Source: Photobacterium angustum
GTDB taxonomy: Bacteria; Pseudomonadota; Gammaproteobacteria; Enterobacterales; Vibrionaceae
Direction of reading: 5' to 3'
DNA length: 64,000 bases
NCBI RefSeq assembly: GCF_003026365.1
Contig: NZ_PYOM01000020.1
Coordinates: 1 to 64,000, forward strand
Position numbers and translations under genes: made by a program. The notes under the pieces were generated by a model. It had not been told where the DNA came from. It saw only the letters and a program-made list of their open reading frames with translations, and did no database searches. Numbering within the stretch: position 1 is the stretch's first letter; each line of letters opens with the position of its first letter. Below, in pieces: positions 20,226 to 30,248 of this stretch.

Positions 20226-21113
20226 TTATTGCAGCTCAATGTGAATATCATGAACTTGACCGCCGCGTTCAACCGTCAAAGTAAAATCAGTTGCTGAAGA
20301 AAGCTCAGCCCAAAGTTTTGCCATCACACTTGGATCAGTCAAGCTATTACCGTTAATCGCTACCGCTAAGTCATTCGCTTTCAGACCAACAGAATCAAAT
20401 AAAATTCGGTCTTTACCCGGATTAACTCGATATCCCTGTACTTCGCCATCCTTCTTCACTTGAGATAAGCGAATATAACTAAATAGAGATTGAGGTTGAG
20501 CTAAAATTTTCTTTTTGATCTCTGCTAATTTAGAGCTGTCGACATTTGGTTTAGTCGCGTTATTTGAAGCTGATTTTTGATACGCTGGCTGGGCTGATTT
20601 AGAGAATTTTAACCCTTCAAGCATCACGGTTTCATCACGACCACTATTACTAATAATAACGCGATCGTTATACACCGCTTTTAATGTCACACGGGTACCA
20701 TCAACAACTTCATTAATACCATAAGTATTTTGCTTACCATTATTTGTGATAACGGCAAAGGCGGATTGGGGATCACTGCTCGCGACAACCCCAACCAACT
20801 TTAAATTCAATCGCGTTTGTGGCGCGTCTTTTTTGACAATGGCTTCAACGGCCTTTGGCTGCGCGTTATATTGCCCAAATAGATTCATGGACAATAAGTT
20901 ACCTACATTTATATCAGAGCCTGATGTAGCCACTTTTACTGACTTCGCTTGCCAAGGTGCCACTGTTGTTGTTGGCGCTAATAACATCCACACCATTCGG
21001 CCAGAAATCCACGCTAAAATAACCACTAATAGCCACGTTAGTAGTCGAGTAAGTGTGCGCTGAGACATTGGGCGCTTTGTGGTCATCATGGGCAGCCATG
21101 TAGGTACTTGCAT
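20226..21113 (-). CDS. gspC: Type II secretion protein C
   Basis: 295 residues, first gene of the gspC-N operon. A cytoplasmic start, one membrane segment (LLTWLLVVILAWISGRMVWM), then the periplasmic homology region (TRLNLKLVGVVASSDPQSAFAVI) that binds GspD, and a C-terminal PDZ domain (GYRVNPGKDRILFDSVGLKANDLAVAING in part). GspC links the inner-membrane platform to the secretin. The true start is uncertain; methionines at residues 9, 10 and 16 are alternatives and no strong ribosome site precedes 21113. Confidence 0.93.
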   Translation of the reverse strand: MQVPTWLPMMTTKRPMSQRTLTRLLTWLLVVILAWISGRMVWMLLAPTTTVAPWQAKSVKVATSGSDINVGNLLSMNLFGQYNAQPKAVEAIVKKDAPQTRLNLKLVGVVASSDPQSAFAVITNNGKQNTYGINEVVDGTRVTLKAVYNDRVIISNSGRDETVMLEGLKFSKSAQPAYQKSASNNATKPNVDSSKLAEIKKKILAQPQSLFSYIRLSQVKKDGEVQGYRVNPGKDRILFDSVGLKANDLAVAINGNSLTDPSVMAKLWAELSSATDFTLTVERGGQVHDIHIELQ

Positions 21114-21394
21114 AGTGGAAATCCATTTAATGAATATCAGGAGGTATATTACTTTTCCCTATATAATAGAGGGATATTGTAACTAACTATTATGATCTCT
21201 TTTTAACACTTTGAATGCTATTCATTATTAAAAAAAAAAAGCAAATTACTCAAAAGACTACCGATAATTTGTAATAAATTCTTGGTTGATGATTGAAAAT
21301 CCTGATTAACATCACCATTTATTAGTAATACGTGGTAGCTGACGCTATTAAAACAATGTGATATTTTATCGCCCCTTTGAATAAAGGAACCGTT

Positions 21395-21805
21395 ATGGGT
21401 CAAGCGACATCCGAACTAAAACAGGTTCGTCTTGATAAATGGTTATGGGCTGCACGTTTTTATAAAACTCGTTCTATTGCTCGCGCGATGATTGATGGCG
21501 GCAAAGTACAATATAACGGGCAACGCTCAAAACCGAGTAAAATGGTTGAAGTTGGCGCAGAAGTAAAATTGCGCCAAGGTAACGATGAAAAAACCGTTAC
21601 CATCGAAAAAATCTCTGATACCCGCCGTGGTGCACCGGAAGCACAATTGCTATATCAAGAAACAGCACAAAGTATTGAGTTACGGGAACGCCATGCACAA
21701 ATGCGCAAACTCAATGCTTTTGATAGTCCGAGTCCGATCAAACGACCTGATAAAAAACAGCGTCGTGACATCATGAGATTCAAAAACATCAATACATCAG
21801 AATAA
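21395..21805 (+). CDS. hslR: Ribosome-associated heat shock protein Hsp15
   Basis: About 136 residues. An S4 RNA-binding domain covers roughly residues 10-75 (VRLDKWLWAARFYKTRSIAR, GGKVQYNGQRSKP). Hsp15 binds free 50S subunits carrying a nascent chain and helps recycle stalled ribosomes. The ATG at 21395 follows AAAGGAAC, which decides it over the upstream TTG at 21377. It precedes hslO, as in E. coli, with 168 bases between. Confidence 0.94.
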   Translation: MGQATSELKQVRLDKWLWAARFYKTRSIARAMIDGGKVQYNGQRSKPSKMVEVGAEVKLRQGNDEKTVTIEKISDTRRGAPEAQLLYQETAQSIELRERHAQMRKLNAFDSPSPIKRPDKKQRRDIMRFKNINTSE

Positions 21806-21973
21806 AAGGTTGCCAGCCTTAATCCATTCATTGTTGGTAATAGCAGAGTGCTTTATATCAAGTAAGCCAAATGCTGAGCCACATGAGTTCATTGGAATAC
21901 TGGGTATAACGCATTTAAATGCACTACCAAATATGATGGCAGGGTTGGCGCCACAGCTGGAGAGAAAGAGAAC

Positions 21974-22852
21974 ATGACACAAGATTTTTTAAACCGTTAC
22001 CTATTTGATAGCGTTTCTGTACGTGGTGAATTAGTACAGTTAGGTGATACTTACCAACAAATTATCTCAAGCACTGACTACCCAGCACCGATCAAAACAC
22101 TACTTGGTGAATTGTTAGTCGCAACAAGTCTATTAACAGCCACGTTAAAATTTGAAGGCTCAATCACCGTACAAGTACAAGGCGATGGTCCTGTTAGCCT
22201 TGCTGTGATTAATGGCGATCAAAACCAAAAGCTACGTGGTGTGGCTCGCTGGGAAGGTGATATTAAAGACGATAGCACTATCCATGACCTAATGGGCAAG
22301 GGCTACATGGTGATCACTATTCTTCCTACCAAAGGTGAGCGCTACCAAGGTGTCGTTGGCCTTGAAGGTGAAACTATGGCGGAATGTTTAGAGGCTTACT
22401 TTAGAAACTCTGAACAGCTAAAAACACGTATCTGGTTGCGTACCGGTGAGTTTGAAGGCCAACCAAAAGCCGCAGGTATGTTATTACAAGTAATGCCAGA
22501 TGGTCAGGGTAGTGAAGGCGATTTCGAGCACTTAGAAACAATTACTGATACGGTAAAAGATGACGAGCTATTTAGCTTAGACGCACAAGATCTACTTTAC
22601 CGTTTATATCACCAAGAAGAAGTCAAAGTATTCGAGCCACAAGCAGTCAGCTTTGAATGTAGCTGTTCACGCGAACGTAGTGGTTCAGCGGTTATTAGCC
22701 TTCACCCTGATGAGATTGAAAAGATCTTAGCGGAAGACGGAAAAGTATCACTCCATTGTGATTACTGTGGTACTGACTATGACTTCGATAGTATTGATAT
22801 TGCAGCACTTCGCGAAAATGCAGGCAAGGCTGACGACAGCAAGGTTCATTAA
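21974..22852 (+). CDS. hslO: Redox-regulated chaperone Hsp33
   Basis: 292 residues. A holdase chaperone switched on by oxidation. The zinc redox switch is intact: C229 and C231 (CSC) with C262 and C265 (CDYC), near-exact positions to E. coli. The N-terminal substrate domain has [20 protein letters not shown] hairpin with an imperfect T-tract follows the gene. Confidence 0.96.
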   Translation: MTQDFLNRYLFDSVSVRGELVQLGDTYQQIISSTDYPAPIKTLLGELLVATSLLTATLKFEGSITVQVQGDGPVSLAVINGDQNQKLRGVARWEGDIKDDSTIHDLMGKGYMVITILPTKGERYQGVVGLEGETMAECLEAYFRNSEQLKTRIWLRTGEFEGQPKAAGMLLQVMPDGQGSEGDFEHLETITDTVKDDELFSLDAQDLLYRLYHQEEVKVFEPQAVSFECSCSRERSGSAVISLHPDEIEKILAEDGKVSLHCDYCGTDYDFDSIDIAALRENAGKADDSKVH

Positions 22853-22887
22853 TTCTCGCCTCGTATTAAGCCTGAAATATAATTACA

Positions 22888-22916
22888 AAGCCGGCATATA
22901 TGCCGGCTTCTTCATA
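22888..22916 (+). terminator. Probable terminator after hslO
   Basis: An 11-base palindromic repeat (AAGCCGGCATA and its complement, 22888-22909) followed by CTTCTTCATATT. The T-tract is interrupted, so efficiency is uncertain. I see no other feature in the rest of the 315-base hslO-pckA gap apart from the ribosome site of pckA. Confidence 0.6.
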
Positions 22917-23167
22917 TTAAAAAACAACATTTCAACTAAAACTTGAAAGTGAATCACTAAAAAACGCTTCTTTTTTCACCAGAAATAATAATTCAACCCT
23001 CTAGATTTCTGCTTTAACCGCCCTGTAAACTAAATAAAAACATCTAATTCACACGCCCGTTAGCCTTATATAGGTTAGGGTTATTTTATGATGTATATCC
23101 CTGATTTAGCCCGTTATGGTTGCTAGCATGGTTAATAGTTAAACAACATCTTACCCAAGGAGCGCCA

Positions 23168-24799
23168 ATGAGCACAATGTGTGTCGATAATAAGGTTGCA
23201 ACGAACATGGATTTGTCCCAATACGGAATACTCAATGTTGCAGATGTGATTCGTAATCCTTCTTACGAAATACTTTTCGCAGAAGAGACGAAAACAGAAT
23301 TAAAAGGGTTTGAAAAAGGCATTGTCACCGAACTTGGTGCAGTTGCTGTTGATACAGGGATATTTACCGGTCGTTCACCACAAGATAAGTTTATTGTAAA
23401 AGACGACACTACCCAAGATACCTTGTGGTGGTCAGATCAAGGCAAGAACGATAATAAGCCACTTAGCCAACGAGCATGGCTTGATCTGAAATCTCTCGTA
23501 ACAGCACAACTCTCTAACAAGCGTCTTTTTGTGGTAGATGGCTATTGTGGCGCTAATCCTGATACACGTATATGTATTCGGGTGATCACTGAAGTCGCTT
23601 GGCAAGCACACTTCGTTAAAAACATGTTTATTCGCCCAACAGAAGCTGAGTTAGCAACATTTGAACCCGACTTTGTGATCATGAATGGCTCGAAGTGTAC
23701 TAACCCTAAATGGCAAGAGCACGGTATGAACTCAGAGAACTTCACGGTATTTAACCTCTCTGAAAAAGTGCAGCTTATTGGTGGTACATGGTATGGCGGC
23801 GAGATGAAAAAAGGGATGTTCGCGATGATGAACTACTTTTTACCTCTCAAAGGTATAGCCTCTATGCATTGCTCTGCCAATATTGGGGAAAATGGTGATA
23901 CCGCTATCTTTTTTGGCTTATCTGGCACAGGTAAGACAACCTTATCGACAGATCCTAAACGTGCATTAATTGGTGATGATGAGCATGGCTGGGATGATAA
24001 TGGTGTGTTTAACTTTGAAGGTGGATGTTACGCAAAAACCATTAACCTTTCAAAAGAAGCTGAACCTGATATTTACCATGCTATTCGTCGTGATGCGTTA
24101 CTGGAAAACGTAACAGTACGTAATGATGGTTCTATCGATTTTAATGATAATTCAAAAACAGAAAACACCCGTGTGTCTTACCCGATTTATCATATCGATA
24201 ATATTGTAAAACCTATCTCAAAAGGTGGTCATGCCAATAAGGTTATTTTCTTATCTGCAGATGCTTTTGGTGTATTACCTCCAGTATCCAAGCTAACCCC
24301 CGAACAAACTAAATATCATTTCTTGTCAGGTTTTACTGCAAAACTCGCGGGGACTGAACGTGGTATTACAGAACCAACGCCGACCTTCTCTGCATGCTTT
24401 GGTAATGCCTTCCTTACACTACACCCAACACAATATGCCGAAGTGTTAGTGAAACGTATGGAAGCGGCGGGAGCTGAAGCCTACTTAGTTAATACAGGCT
24501 GGAATGGCACAGGTAAACGTATTTCGATCCAAGATACTCGTGGCATTATCGATGCTATTTTAGATGGCTCGATTGATAGCGCACCAACAAAGCAAATTCC
24601 TATTTTCAATTTAACCGTACCGACAGCATTACCAGGTGTCGCCCCTGAGATCCTAGATCCTCGTAATACCTATACAGACCCGCTGCAATGGGAAAGTAAA
24701 GCCAAAGATCTTGCCAGTCGATTTATCGCAAACTTCGATAAATATACCGATACCACAGAAGGCGAGTCTTTAGTCAAAGCTGGCCCACAGCTCGATTAA
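23168..24799 (+). CDS. pckA: Phosphoenolpyruvate carboxykinase (ATP)
   Basis: About 543 residues. Converts oxaloacetate and ATP to phosphoenolpyruvate, the first committed step of gluconeogenesis. Visible motifs are the Walker [12 protein letters not shown], the adjacent kinase-2 region [19 protein letters not shown], and [10 protein letters not shown] near the N-terminus. The ATG at 23168 follows AAGGAG with five bases between and is preferred to the longer frame from 23120. Ends at a strong terminator. Confidence 0.97.
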   Translation: MSTMCVDNKVATNMDLSQYGILNVADVIRNPSYEILFAEETKTELKGFEKGIVTELGAVAVDTGIFTGRSPQDKFIVKDDTTQDTLWWSDQGKNDNKPLSQRAWLDLKSLVTAQLSNKRLFVVDGYCGANPDTRICIRVITEVAWQAHFVKNMFIRPTEAELATFEPDFVIMNGSKCTNPKWQEHGMNSENFTVFNLSEKVQLIGGTWYGGEMKKGMFAMMNYFLPLKGIASMHCSANIGENGDTAIFFGLSGTGKTTLSTDPKRALIGDDEHGWDDNGVFNFEGGCYAKTINLSKEAEPDIYHAIRRDALLENVTVRNDGSIDFNDNSKTENTRVSYPIYHIDNIVKPISKGGHANKVIFLSADAFGVLPPVSKLTPEQTKYHFLSGFTAKLAGTERGITEPTPTFSACFGNAFLTLHPTQYAEVLVKRMEAAGAEAYLVNTGWNGTGKRISIQDTRGIIDAILDGSIDSAPTKQIPIFNLTVPTALPGVAPEILDPRNTYTDPLQWESKAKDLASRFIANFDKYTDTTEGESLVKAGPQLD

Positions 24800-24812
24800 C
24801 TCTCAAACAACC

Positions 24813-24839
24813 AAGCCCCTATTTATAGGGGCTTTTTTT
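24813..24839 (+). terminator. Intrinsic terminator of pckA
   Basis: CCCCTAT and ATAGGGG flanked by AAG and CTT form the stem, followed by seven T residues. Confidence 0.92.
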
Positions 24840-24983
24840 ATATCTTGAATCACTAGACTAGTGTTAATTCAATAACCATAGCGTGCCTCAAATCCGACTC
24901 ACATACCTTGCCAAGTACTGATATTTGCGCCAATCTCATCATATAAATAATAAAATGTATTAATAGCTTTCAGGGAATGGATT

Positions 24984-26981
24984 ATGCGTAGGGCTGCCAA
25001 ACTTATTACTTCTGTATTACTGCTTGGCGGACTGAGTATCGTGGTACTTATCGTCTTGCTTCAAACCCGCTATGCTACTCCCATACTCAACCATACCCTC
25101 GCCTTTTTCTCACACTACCAGTTAGCTGAAACACAATTACACTATGATATAAAACAACCACTACAAATAACGCTTCAACCGCTAACCGTAAAAAAGGCGG
25201 ATAAAACCTTATTGTCAGTTCACAGTATCACTCTCGAACTTTCATCCCGATCATTACAAACACAACATCTAATTTTTTCCAACGTCATTATTGATGGGAT
25301 CAATTTAAATCATCAGCAATGGGATAAATTTGAACATCTCTCTGCATTTTCTATTAACCGTTTAGCGATTAATGATCTCTCGATAGCCACTCCAGCGATA
25401 ACAATCAACCATGCGCAGCTTCAAATTGATAATTGGCAATATAGTGATCATCAACAACCTTGGTGGCAGCAATTTAGTGGACAGTTTCAATTAAGTGTTC
25501 CACAAATAACATGGCACAATCATACGCTAGAAAATTTGTTATTAAACGGGACAAAACAGCACCAACAGTGGCAACTGACAGGGTTTTCAGGAAAATGGCA
25601 ACGAGCGAACTTTAATGGTACCGCAGACTATAACAGTGACACTCAGTTATTAACGTTAGATCAGTTCACGCTAACTAACCTTCGCATCCAACAATCACAA
25701 CCATTGACCGCATGGCCGCAATGGTTAACTGATGCCACCCCCGTTCGTCATATAATGATTAAACGCGCAGACATTCTAGACAGCAGTATTGAACAACCTA
25801 GTTGGGCTGCTGATGATATTAGTTTGTCATTAGAGAATTGGTCATGGCCTAACAGTTACTGGCAACAAGATAACGCCCATTTATCTGTCAGTGCCAGTAA
25901 TGCGAAATGGCACGATATCGTATTTGAACAACCTATCGTTGAGCTGAATTTCATGCCAGAAAAGATCAACAGTCAGGGTCTTTCGGCTCAGTTACTCAGT
26001 GGTTATATGCGTATGGATGGCGAAATTTCACCTGACAAGGTCAAACTAAAAAAATTGTTGATCTCAGGTATAAAAGGCTTTCTTCCTCCACAGTGGTTCC
26101 ATACGACAAAAACATTAACCTCAAGACTATCAGAGCTAACTATCGATAAACTTGATATCAATAATATACAGTTAACATCAACTGACACTCAGCTACCGTT
26201 TCAACTCGCAGGAATATATATTGACGGTAACGATGTGGTAGTAAAGCATCAACATCAATGGGGACTATGGCAAGGTAATCTTGATACTAGCCTAAGCTTT
26301 GCCAGCGTCAACCAAATTGTTTTTGTCGATCCGATTGTAGAAATGACCAGTTTTAATGGCGATTGGGTCATCGATAAATTTATCTTACCTTTTACTGATG
26401 GCATGTTAACAGCTGACGCGAACATTCAATTAGCGCAACAAGGTCAGCCTTGGTCCCTTTCTATCTCCAATGATAGTATTCCCGCCGCTCTCATTTATCG
26501 TTGGTTCAAATTACCATTACCCTTGAAGGGTAAAATTGACGGAACAATACACGCACAAGGATTAGCGAGTAATCGCCAAAGCTTCAATTACAGTTTATCT
26601 GGGCAAACCGCTCTCACCTTTAGAGAGATTCATTTAAATAATATTGCACCAACACAATTACTCGATAACTGGAAAACGAAAGGAAAGTTATTTGGTATGG
26701 TATTAGATAACAACAAGGAAAGCAGCGATAGTCACACCCAAGCCTTAACGCTATCACCACTTAAAATCACCACAGAAAGAGGGAAAATCACTATCCCAAC
26801 TTGGCTTGTAAGTAATGAAAATTTTAGCCTATCTCTTACCAGTCATTGGGATCTGGCGATCCCAAAACAGCAACAACTAGAATGGGTATTAAAAGAAAAC
26901 TGCCAACAAGTCGAACGTCGTTGGCATGCCGATCAAACAGAAGTGAATTCGTTTTCAACGTGTAGCGGTAAGATCAAGTAA
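24984..26981 (+). CDS. AsmA-like protein with N-terminal membrane anchor
   Basis: 665 residues. One N-terminal hydrophobic segment (about 8-27, ITSVLLLGGLSIVVLIVLLQ), then a long region of short beta strands with the alternating pattern of AsmA/YhdP-type proteins (LTVKKADKTLLSVHSITLEL, GQFQLSVPQITWHNH, LKGKIDGTIHAQGL). Related proteins are thought to bridge the envelope and move phospholipid, but that role is only an inference here. It follows pckA with its own gap of about 180 bases and overlaps the convergent yiiD by 49 bases at its 3' end. Family assignment is from pattern, not from a search. Confidence 0.7.
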   Translation: MRRAAKLITSVLLLGGLSIVVLIVLLQTRYATPILNHTLAFFSHYQLAETQLHYDIKQPLQITLQPLTVKKADKTLLSVHSITLELSSRSLQTQHLIFSNVIIDGINLNHQQWDKFEHLSAFSINRLAINDLSIATPAITINHAQLQIDNWQYSDHQQPWWQQFSGQFQLSVPQITWHNHTLENLLLNGTKQHQQWQLTGFSGKWQRANFNGTADYNSDTQLLTLDQFTLTNLRIQQSQPLTAWPQWLTDATPVRHIMIKRADILDSSIEQPSWAADDISLSLENWSWPNSYWQQDNAHLSVSASNAKWHDIVFEQPIVELNFMPEKINSQGLSAQLLSGYMRMDGEISPDKVKLKKLLISGIKGFLPPQWFHTTKTLTSRLSELTIDKLDINNIQLTSTDTQLPFQLAGIYIDGNDVVVKHQHQWGLWQGNLDTSLSFASVNQIVFVDPIVEMTSFNGDWVIDKFILPFTDGMLTADANIQLAQQGQPWSLSISNDSIPAALIYRWFKLPLPLKGKIDGTIHAQGLASNRQSFNYSLSGQTALTFREIHLNNIAPTQLLDNWKTKGKLFGMVLDNNKESSDSHTQALTLSPLKITTERGKITIPTWLVSNENFSLSLTSHWDLAIPKQQQLEWVLKENCQQVERRWHADQTEVNSFSTCSGKIK

Positions 26982-27856
26982 GTACCGGTAAAACTAGAAG
27001 CGACTTTACCGCCGCTATACACATTCACATCAATGCTGATACGCCCCTTACGACCTTTCGCTAAGCGATCAATATCACCGCGTAAATCTTCTATGGTGCT
27101 CACCGCTTTAGGTCGCTCTGTCACAGGGGCTGAATAACGGATATGGCTATCAACCAAAATGATATTACCTTCTAACCCTCGCTCTTTCAGCAATAACCAA
27201 ATAAAGCCCCAGCCCGCTAAGGTTGCCATGGTAAAAATGCTACCCGCAAACATAAACTCATTAGGATTTAGATTGGCATTGAACAGCGCACTAACTTCAA
27301 AGCGATAACCTGTATATTGGTTGATTTTTATCCCCATTTTATCGCTGATCGGGATCTGTTGTTGCCAAAGTGTCTGTAGCTCCTGACACCATTCAGGGTG
27401 ACGCACAACTTCATTTAATGGCTCAAGATGTTTAAGCATTTGCTGGTGACGAACAGGACCTCGCTCATCACTCAGTTCACCTTCACTGGCAAAGCCATTT
27501 TTTAAATAAAACGGGATAGCATCTTCACGAGCGTTACACACCATGCGCTTAGCACCGTCTTGCCTTGCTAGTGATTCAAGGGCCATTAAAATTAAGCCGC
27601 CTAAACCATGGTGACGAACATCAGGGTCAACCGCCATATAACGTACTTGTCCCTCATTATCAGGCGTTAAATATAAACGCCCAATCGCCACCACCTGATC
27701 ACGATTATTGATGATCATACGATGTTCACTCAGTTCATCATACGCATCTCGTTCAGAGCCCTGCGGCATTTGCCAAGGTTCACGCAACATCCGCCAACGA
27801 AAATGGTAATAGCTCGCCAACTGCTCATCTGTTTGAGGCGTCACTAATCGAAACAT
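26933..27856 (-). CDS. yiiD: Bifunctional GNAT acetyltransferase / hotdog thioesterase (YiiD type)
   Basis: 307 residues with two domains. Residues about 1-140 are a GNAT acetyltransferase (VRYMAVDPDVRHHGLGGLIL is the acetyl-CoA binding region). Residues about 160-300 are a hotdog domain (FMFAGSIFTMATLAGWGFIW). E. coli YiiD, also called FabY, has the same fusion and has been linked to fatty acid synthesis. It is first in the order yiiD-dtd-yihY, the mirror of E. coli. Substrate is unknown to me. Confidence 0.88.
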   Translation of the reverse strand: MFRLVTPQTDEQLASYYHFRWRMLREPWQMPQGSERDAYDELSEHRMIINNRDQVVAIGRLYLTPDNEGQVRYMAVDPDVRHHGLGGLILMALESLARQDGAKRMVCNAREDAIPFYLKNGFASEGELSDERGPVRHQQMLKHLEPLNEVVRHPEWCQELQTLWQQQIPISDKMGIKINQYTGYRFEVSALFNANLNPNEFMFAGSIFTMATLAGWGFIWLLLKERGLEGNIILVDSHIRYSAPVTERPKAVSTIEDLRGDIDRLAKGRKGRISIDVNVYSGGKVASSFTGTYLILPLHVENEFTSV

Positions 27857-27914
27857 GAATTCCCTCTCTTTCCATTCTCGGTTTATGGAGTATCTCTAAT
27901 GGTCATGTGATTTT

Positions 27915-28352
27915 CTAGACTTGCAGCCAGAACGTCACTGGACCATCGTTATTTAGTGCTACTTGCATATCGGCAGCAAAGATACCCGTTTCTGTTTGAA
28001 TTTCTTTTACCTTACATTGTTCGACAAAATATTCATAAAGACGTTCAGCATCAACAGGAGCAGCCCCACTCGAAAAACCTGGGCGCATACCCTTTTTAGT
28101 ATCTGCCGCTAATGTAAATTGCGATACAACCAATACACTGCCACCCGCCTGTTGCACGTTTAAATTCATTTTTCCATCGTCATCACTAAAGACACGGTAA
28201 CCTAGCACTTTATCACGCAGTTTTTGTGCTTTTGCTTCATCATCACCTTTTTCAACGCCTAATAGCACTAACAAGCCTTTGCCAATGGCGCCAGTGATCT
28301 GTCCATCTACCGTCACGCTAGCCTCAGTAACTCGTTGGATTAGTGCAATCAT
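27915..28352 (-). CDS. dtd: D-aminoacyl-tRNA deacylase
   Basis: 145 residues, the standard length. Removes D-amino acids, and glycine from mischarged tRNA-Ala. The two signature motifs are present: SQFTLAAD (about 78-85) and [10 protein letters not shown] at the C-terminus, containing the Gly-cisPro that excludes L-amino acids. The start overlaps the yihY stop by four bases (ATGA), so translation is coupled. Confidence 0.97.
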   Translation of the reverse strand: MIALIQRVTEASVTVDGQITGAIGKGLLVLLGVEKGDDEAKAQKLRDKVLGYRVFSDDDGKMNLNVQQAGGSVLVVSQFTLAADTKKGMRPGFSSGAAPVDAERLYEYFVEQCKVKEIQTETGIFAADMQVALNNDGPVTFWLQV

Positions 28353-29260
28353 TTTTCTTCCTCTTTCATATTCTGTGACTTGTCATCCGATTTTTGGTCT
28401 GTCGGTAATGATAACTGATTCGCCTGCTCCCAAAAACCACGCTCACCTAAACTGGCCGTGATCTCTGCGCCCAGTAAAACAATGCACCAACATAAATAAA
28501 TCCAAACAAATAAGATAGGAATTGCAGCTAAGGCGCCGTAAATCATCTGATAAGAATGAAAATGCGCGAGGTAAATCGCAAAACCTTTCTTACTTAGCTC
28601 AAATAAAATACTCGCACTTAGACTACCAATCAGTGCATGACGGAACGTCACTTTACAATTCGGTACTAATAAGTAGAGCAATAAAAATGCCAAACTCGAC
28701 ATTAGAGAAGGAAACCAGCGTAAGGACTGCTGTAAAAGACCGTGTAAAGCTTGATGCTCAAGTAATGCCAGTGAACCAAGGTAAGAACTAACCGCAATAC
28801 TAGAACCTAACAGGATCGGTCCTAACGTTAAAATCATCCAATAGATTGAAAACGAAATAATCCAACGACGTTTCTTTTTAATTCGCCAGATATAATTTAA
28901 CGAGGTATCTATTGATGAAATCAACATCATGGCAACCACAAACAAAGCCGCAATACCGACAGCCGTCATTTTACCAGCATTAGAAACAAACTCATTTAAG
29001 TAGGTTTTAACGACCGCACCAGCCGCTGGTACAAAATTCTCAATCACAAAGTTTTGTAATTGCTCACCGAGTCCTGCAAATACAGGCACTGCTGATAACG
29101 CCGAAATAACAACAGTAATGAGCGGTACCAATGATAATAAAGTGACATAAGCCATTGAGCCTGCGGTAACCGTTAAACGATCATGATTCACTCGCTGGAT
29201 TAAATACGAAAAATAATCCATCATCAGATGGATTTTGGGACCTAATTGCAACTTCGCCAT
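28349..29260 (-). CDS. yihY: YihY/BrkB family inner membrane protein
   Basis: About 303 residues with six membrane segments. Conserved blocks of the BrkB/YihY family are clear: [36 protein letters not shown] and [20 protein letters not shown]. The family was once called ribonuclease BN by mistake; its actual role is not established. I choose the ATG at 29260 (MAKLQLGPK); the frame is open to an ATG at 29308 but neither start has a good ribosome site. Coupled to dtd. Confidence 0.9.
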   Translation of the reverse strand: MAKLQLGPKIHLMMDYFSYLIQRVNHDRLTVTAGSMAYVTLLSLVPLITVVISALSAVPVFAGLGEQLQNFVIENFVPAAGAVVKTYLNEFVSNAGKMTAVGIAALFVVAMMLISSIDTSLNYIWRIKKKRRWIISFSIYWMILTLGPILLGSSIAVSSYLGSLALLEHQALHGLLQQSLRWFPSLMSSLAFLLLYLLVPNCKVTFRHALIGSLSASILFELSKKGFAIYLAHFHSYQMIYGALAAIPILFVWIYLCWCIVLLGAEITASLGERGFWEQANQLSLPTDQKSDDKSQNMKEEEK

Positions 29261-29437
29261 TGGTTTGTTGTCAGCCTTATAACTTTGTTCTATTAATCTT
29301 ATACACATTGTGAAAAGGCTTTCATTTTTTGCCTTCTCTCAACTCTTTATTTGCGTCTTATCAATCAATTCTCTCTTGTTAGAACAAACGTTAAGATTGA
29401 TTTATTTCAGCGCAGCATGTCTTACTAGGAGCATAAC

Positions 29438-30076
29438 ATGCCTTATTTTCTTGCTATTTTACTTAGCGTTAGCTTACTTTCAGGCTGTCAATCAGCCTAT
29501 TACTCAGCAATGGAACAAGTCGGCGTCCATAAACGTGACATCATGGTTGATCGGGTAGAAGACGCCAACGCGGCACAAAAAGATGCACAACAGCAATTTA
29601 CCAGTGCGCTTGAAGGGCTTAAAGCATTAAATAATTTCAATGGTGGTGAGTTAGAAGCCGCATACAATGACGTTAATGATCAATACAAAGACAGTGAAGC
29701 GGCAGTAAATAAAGTAAAAGATCGTATCGCTGCTATTGAAGATGTGGCTGATGCGTTATTTGATGAATGGAATGACGAGCTTGCGCTTTATAAGAGTGCA
29801 ACACTGAAACGTGATAGTGCAAACAAACTCCGCGCAACCAAAGTACAGTATCAAAAAATGCTCTCTGCGATGAAACGTGCAGAGCAAAAAATGGAGCCTG
29901 TGTTAGATACTTTGCGTGATAACACGTTATACCTAAAGCATAACCTAAATGCTGCTGCAATTGGCTCACTACAAGGTGAATTCAACTCACTGCAACGAGA
30001 GATCCAACAAGCGATCCGCGATATGAACAGCGCTATTGCAGAATCTAACCGTTTCATTGGTCATCTAAAGAAATAA
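29438..30076 (+). CDS. DUF2959 family lipoprotein
   Basis: 212 residues. The N-terminus is a lipoprotein signal (FLAILLSVSLLSGC) with the lipobox cysteine at C17. The mature part is almost entirely helical with heptad-like spacing (KVQYQKMLSAMKRAEQKMEP, GEFNSLQREIQQAIRDMNSA), suggesting a coiled-coil periplasmic protein. It matches the DUF2959 family as I remember it, common in marine gammaproteobacteria. No function is known. Single gene, convergent with typA. Confidence 0.85.
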   Translation: MPYFLAILLSVSLLSGCQSAYYSAMEQVGVHKRDIMVDRVEDANAAQKDAQQQFTSALEGLKALNNFNGGELEAAYNDVNDQYKDSEAAVNKVKDRIAAIEDVADALFDEWNDELALYKSATLKRDSANKLRATKVQYQKMLSAMKRAEQKMEPVLDTLRDNTLYLKHNLNAAAIGSLQGEFNSLQREIQQAIRDMNSAIAESNRFIGHLKK

Positions 30077-30185
30077 ACTATCGACAAGGTGAGTCAGCGC
30101 CAGCGGCTCACCATTGCTTTGCCCTAATGACCACACTTATCTTCAGCCATTCGCCACTATCCCCCATATTTCCACCCTTCAGATA

Positions 30186-30226
30186 CAACAATCCCCCGAT
30201 TGTTACCAACCGAGGGATTGTTTAAT
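30186..30226. terminator. Terminator between the DUF2959 gene and typA
   Basis: An imperfect stem, CAATCCCCCGATTG with CAACCGAGGGATTG around TTAC (about 30188-30220), followed by TTTAAT on the plus strand and TTGTTG on the minus strand. It can serve both convergent genes. Confidence 0.7.
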
Positions 30227-30248
30227 AACTAATGAAATTAATCAGTAA

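Noticed and set aside
21218..21403. 61-codon minus-strand frame upstream of gspC
   Set aside because: It overlaps the start of hslR and begins in a poly-A/T region; no supporting signal.
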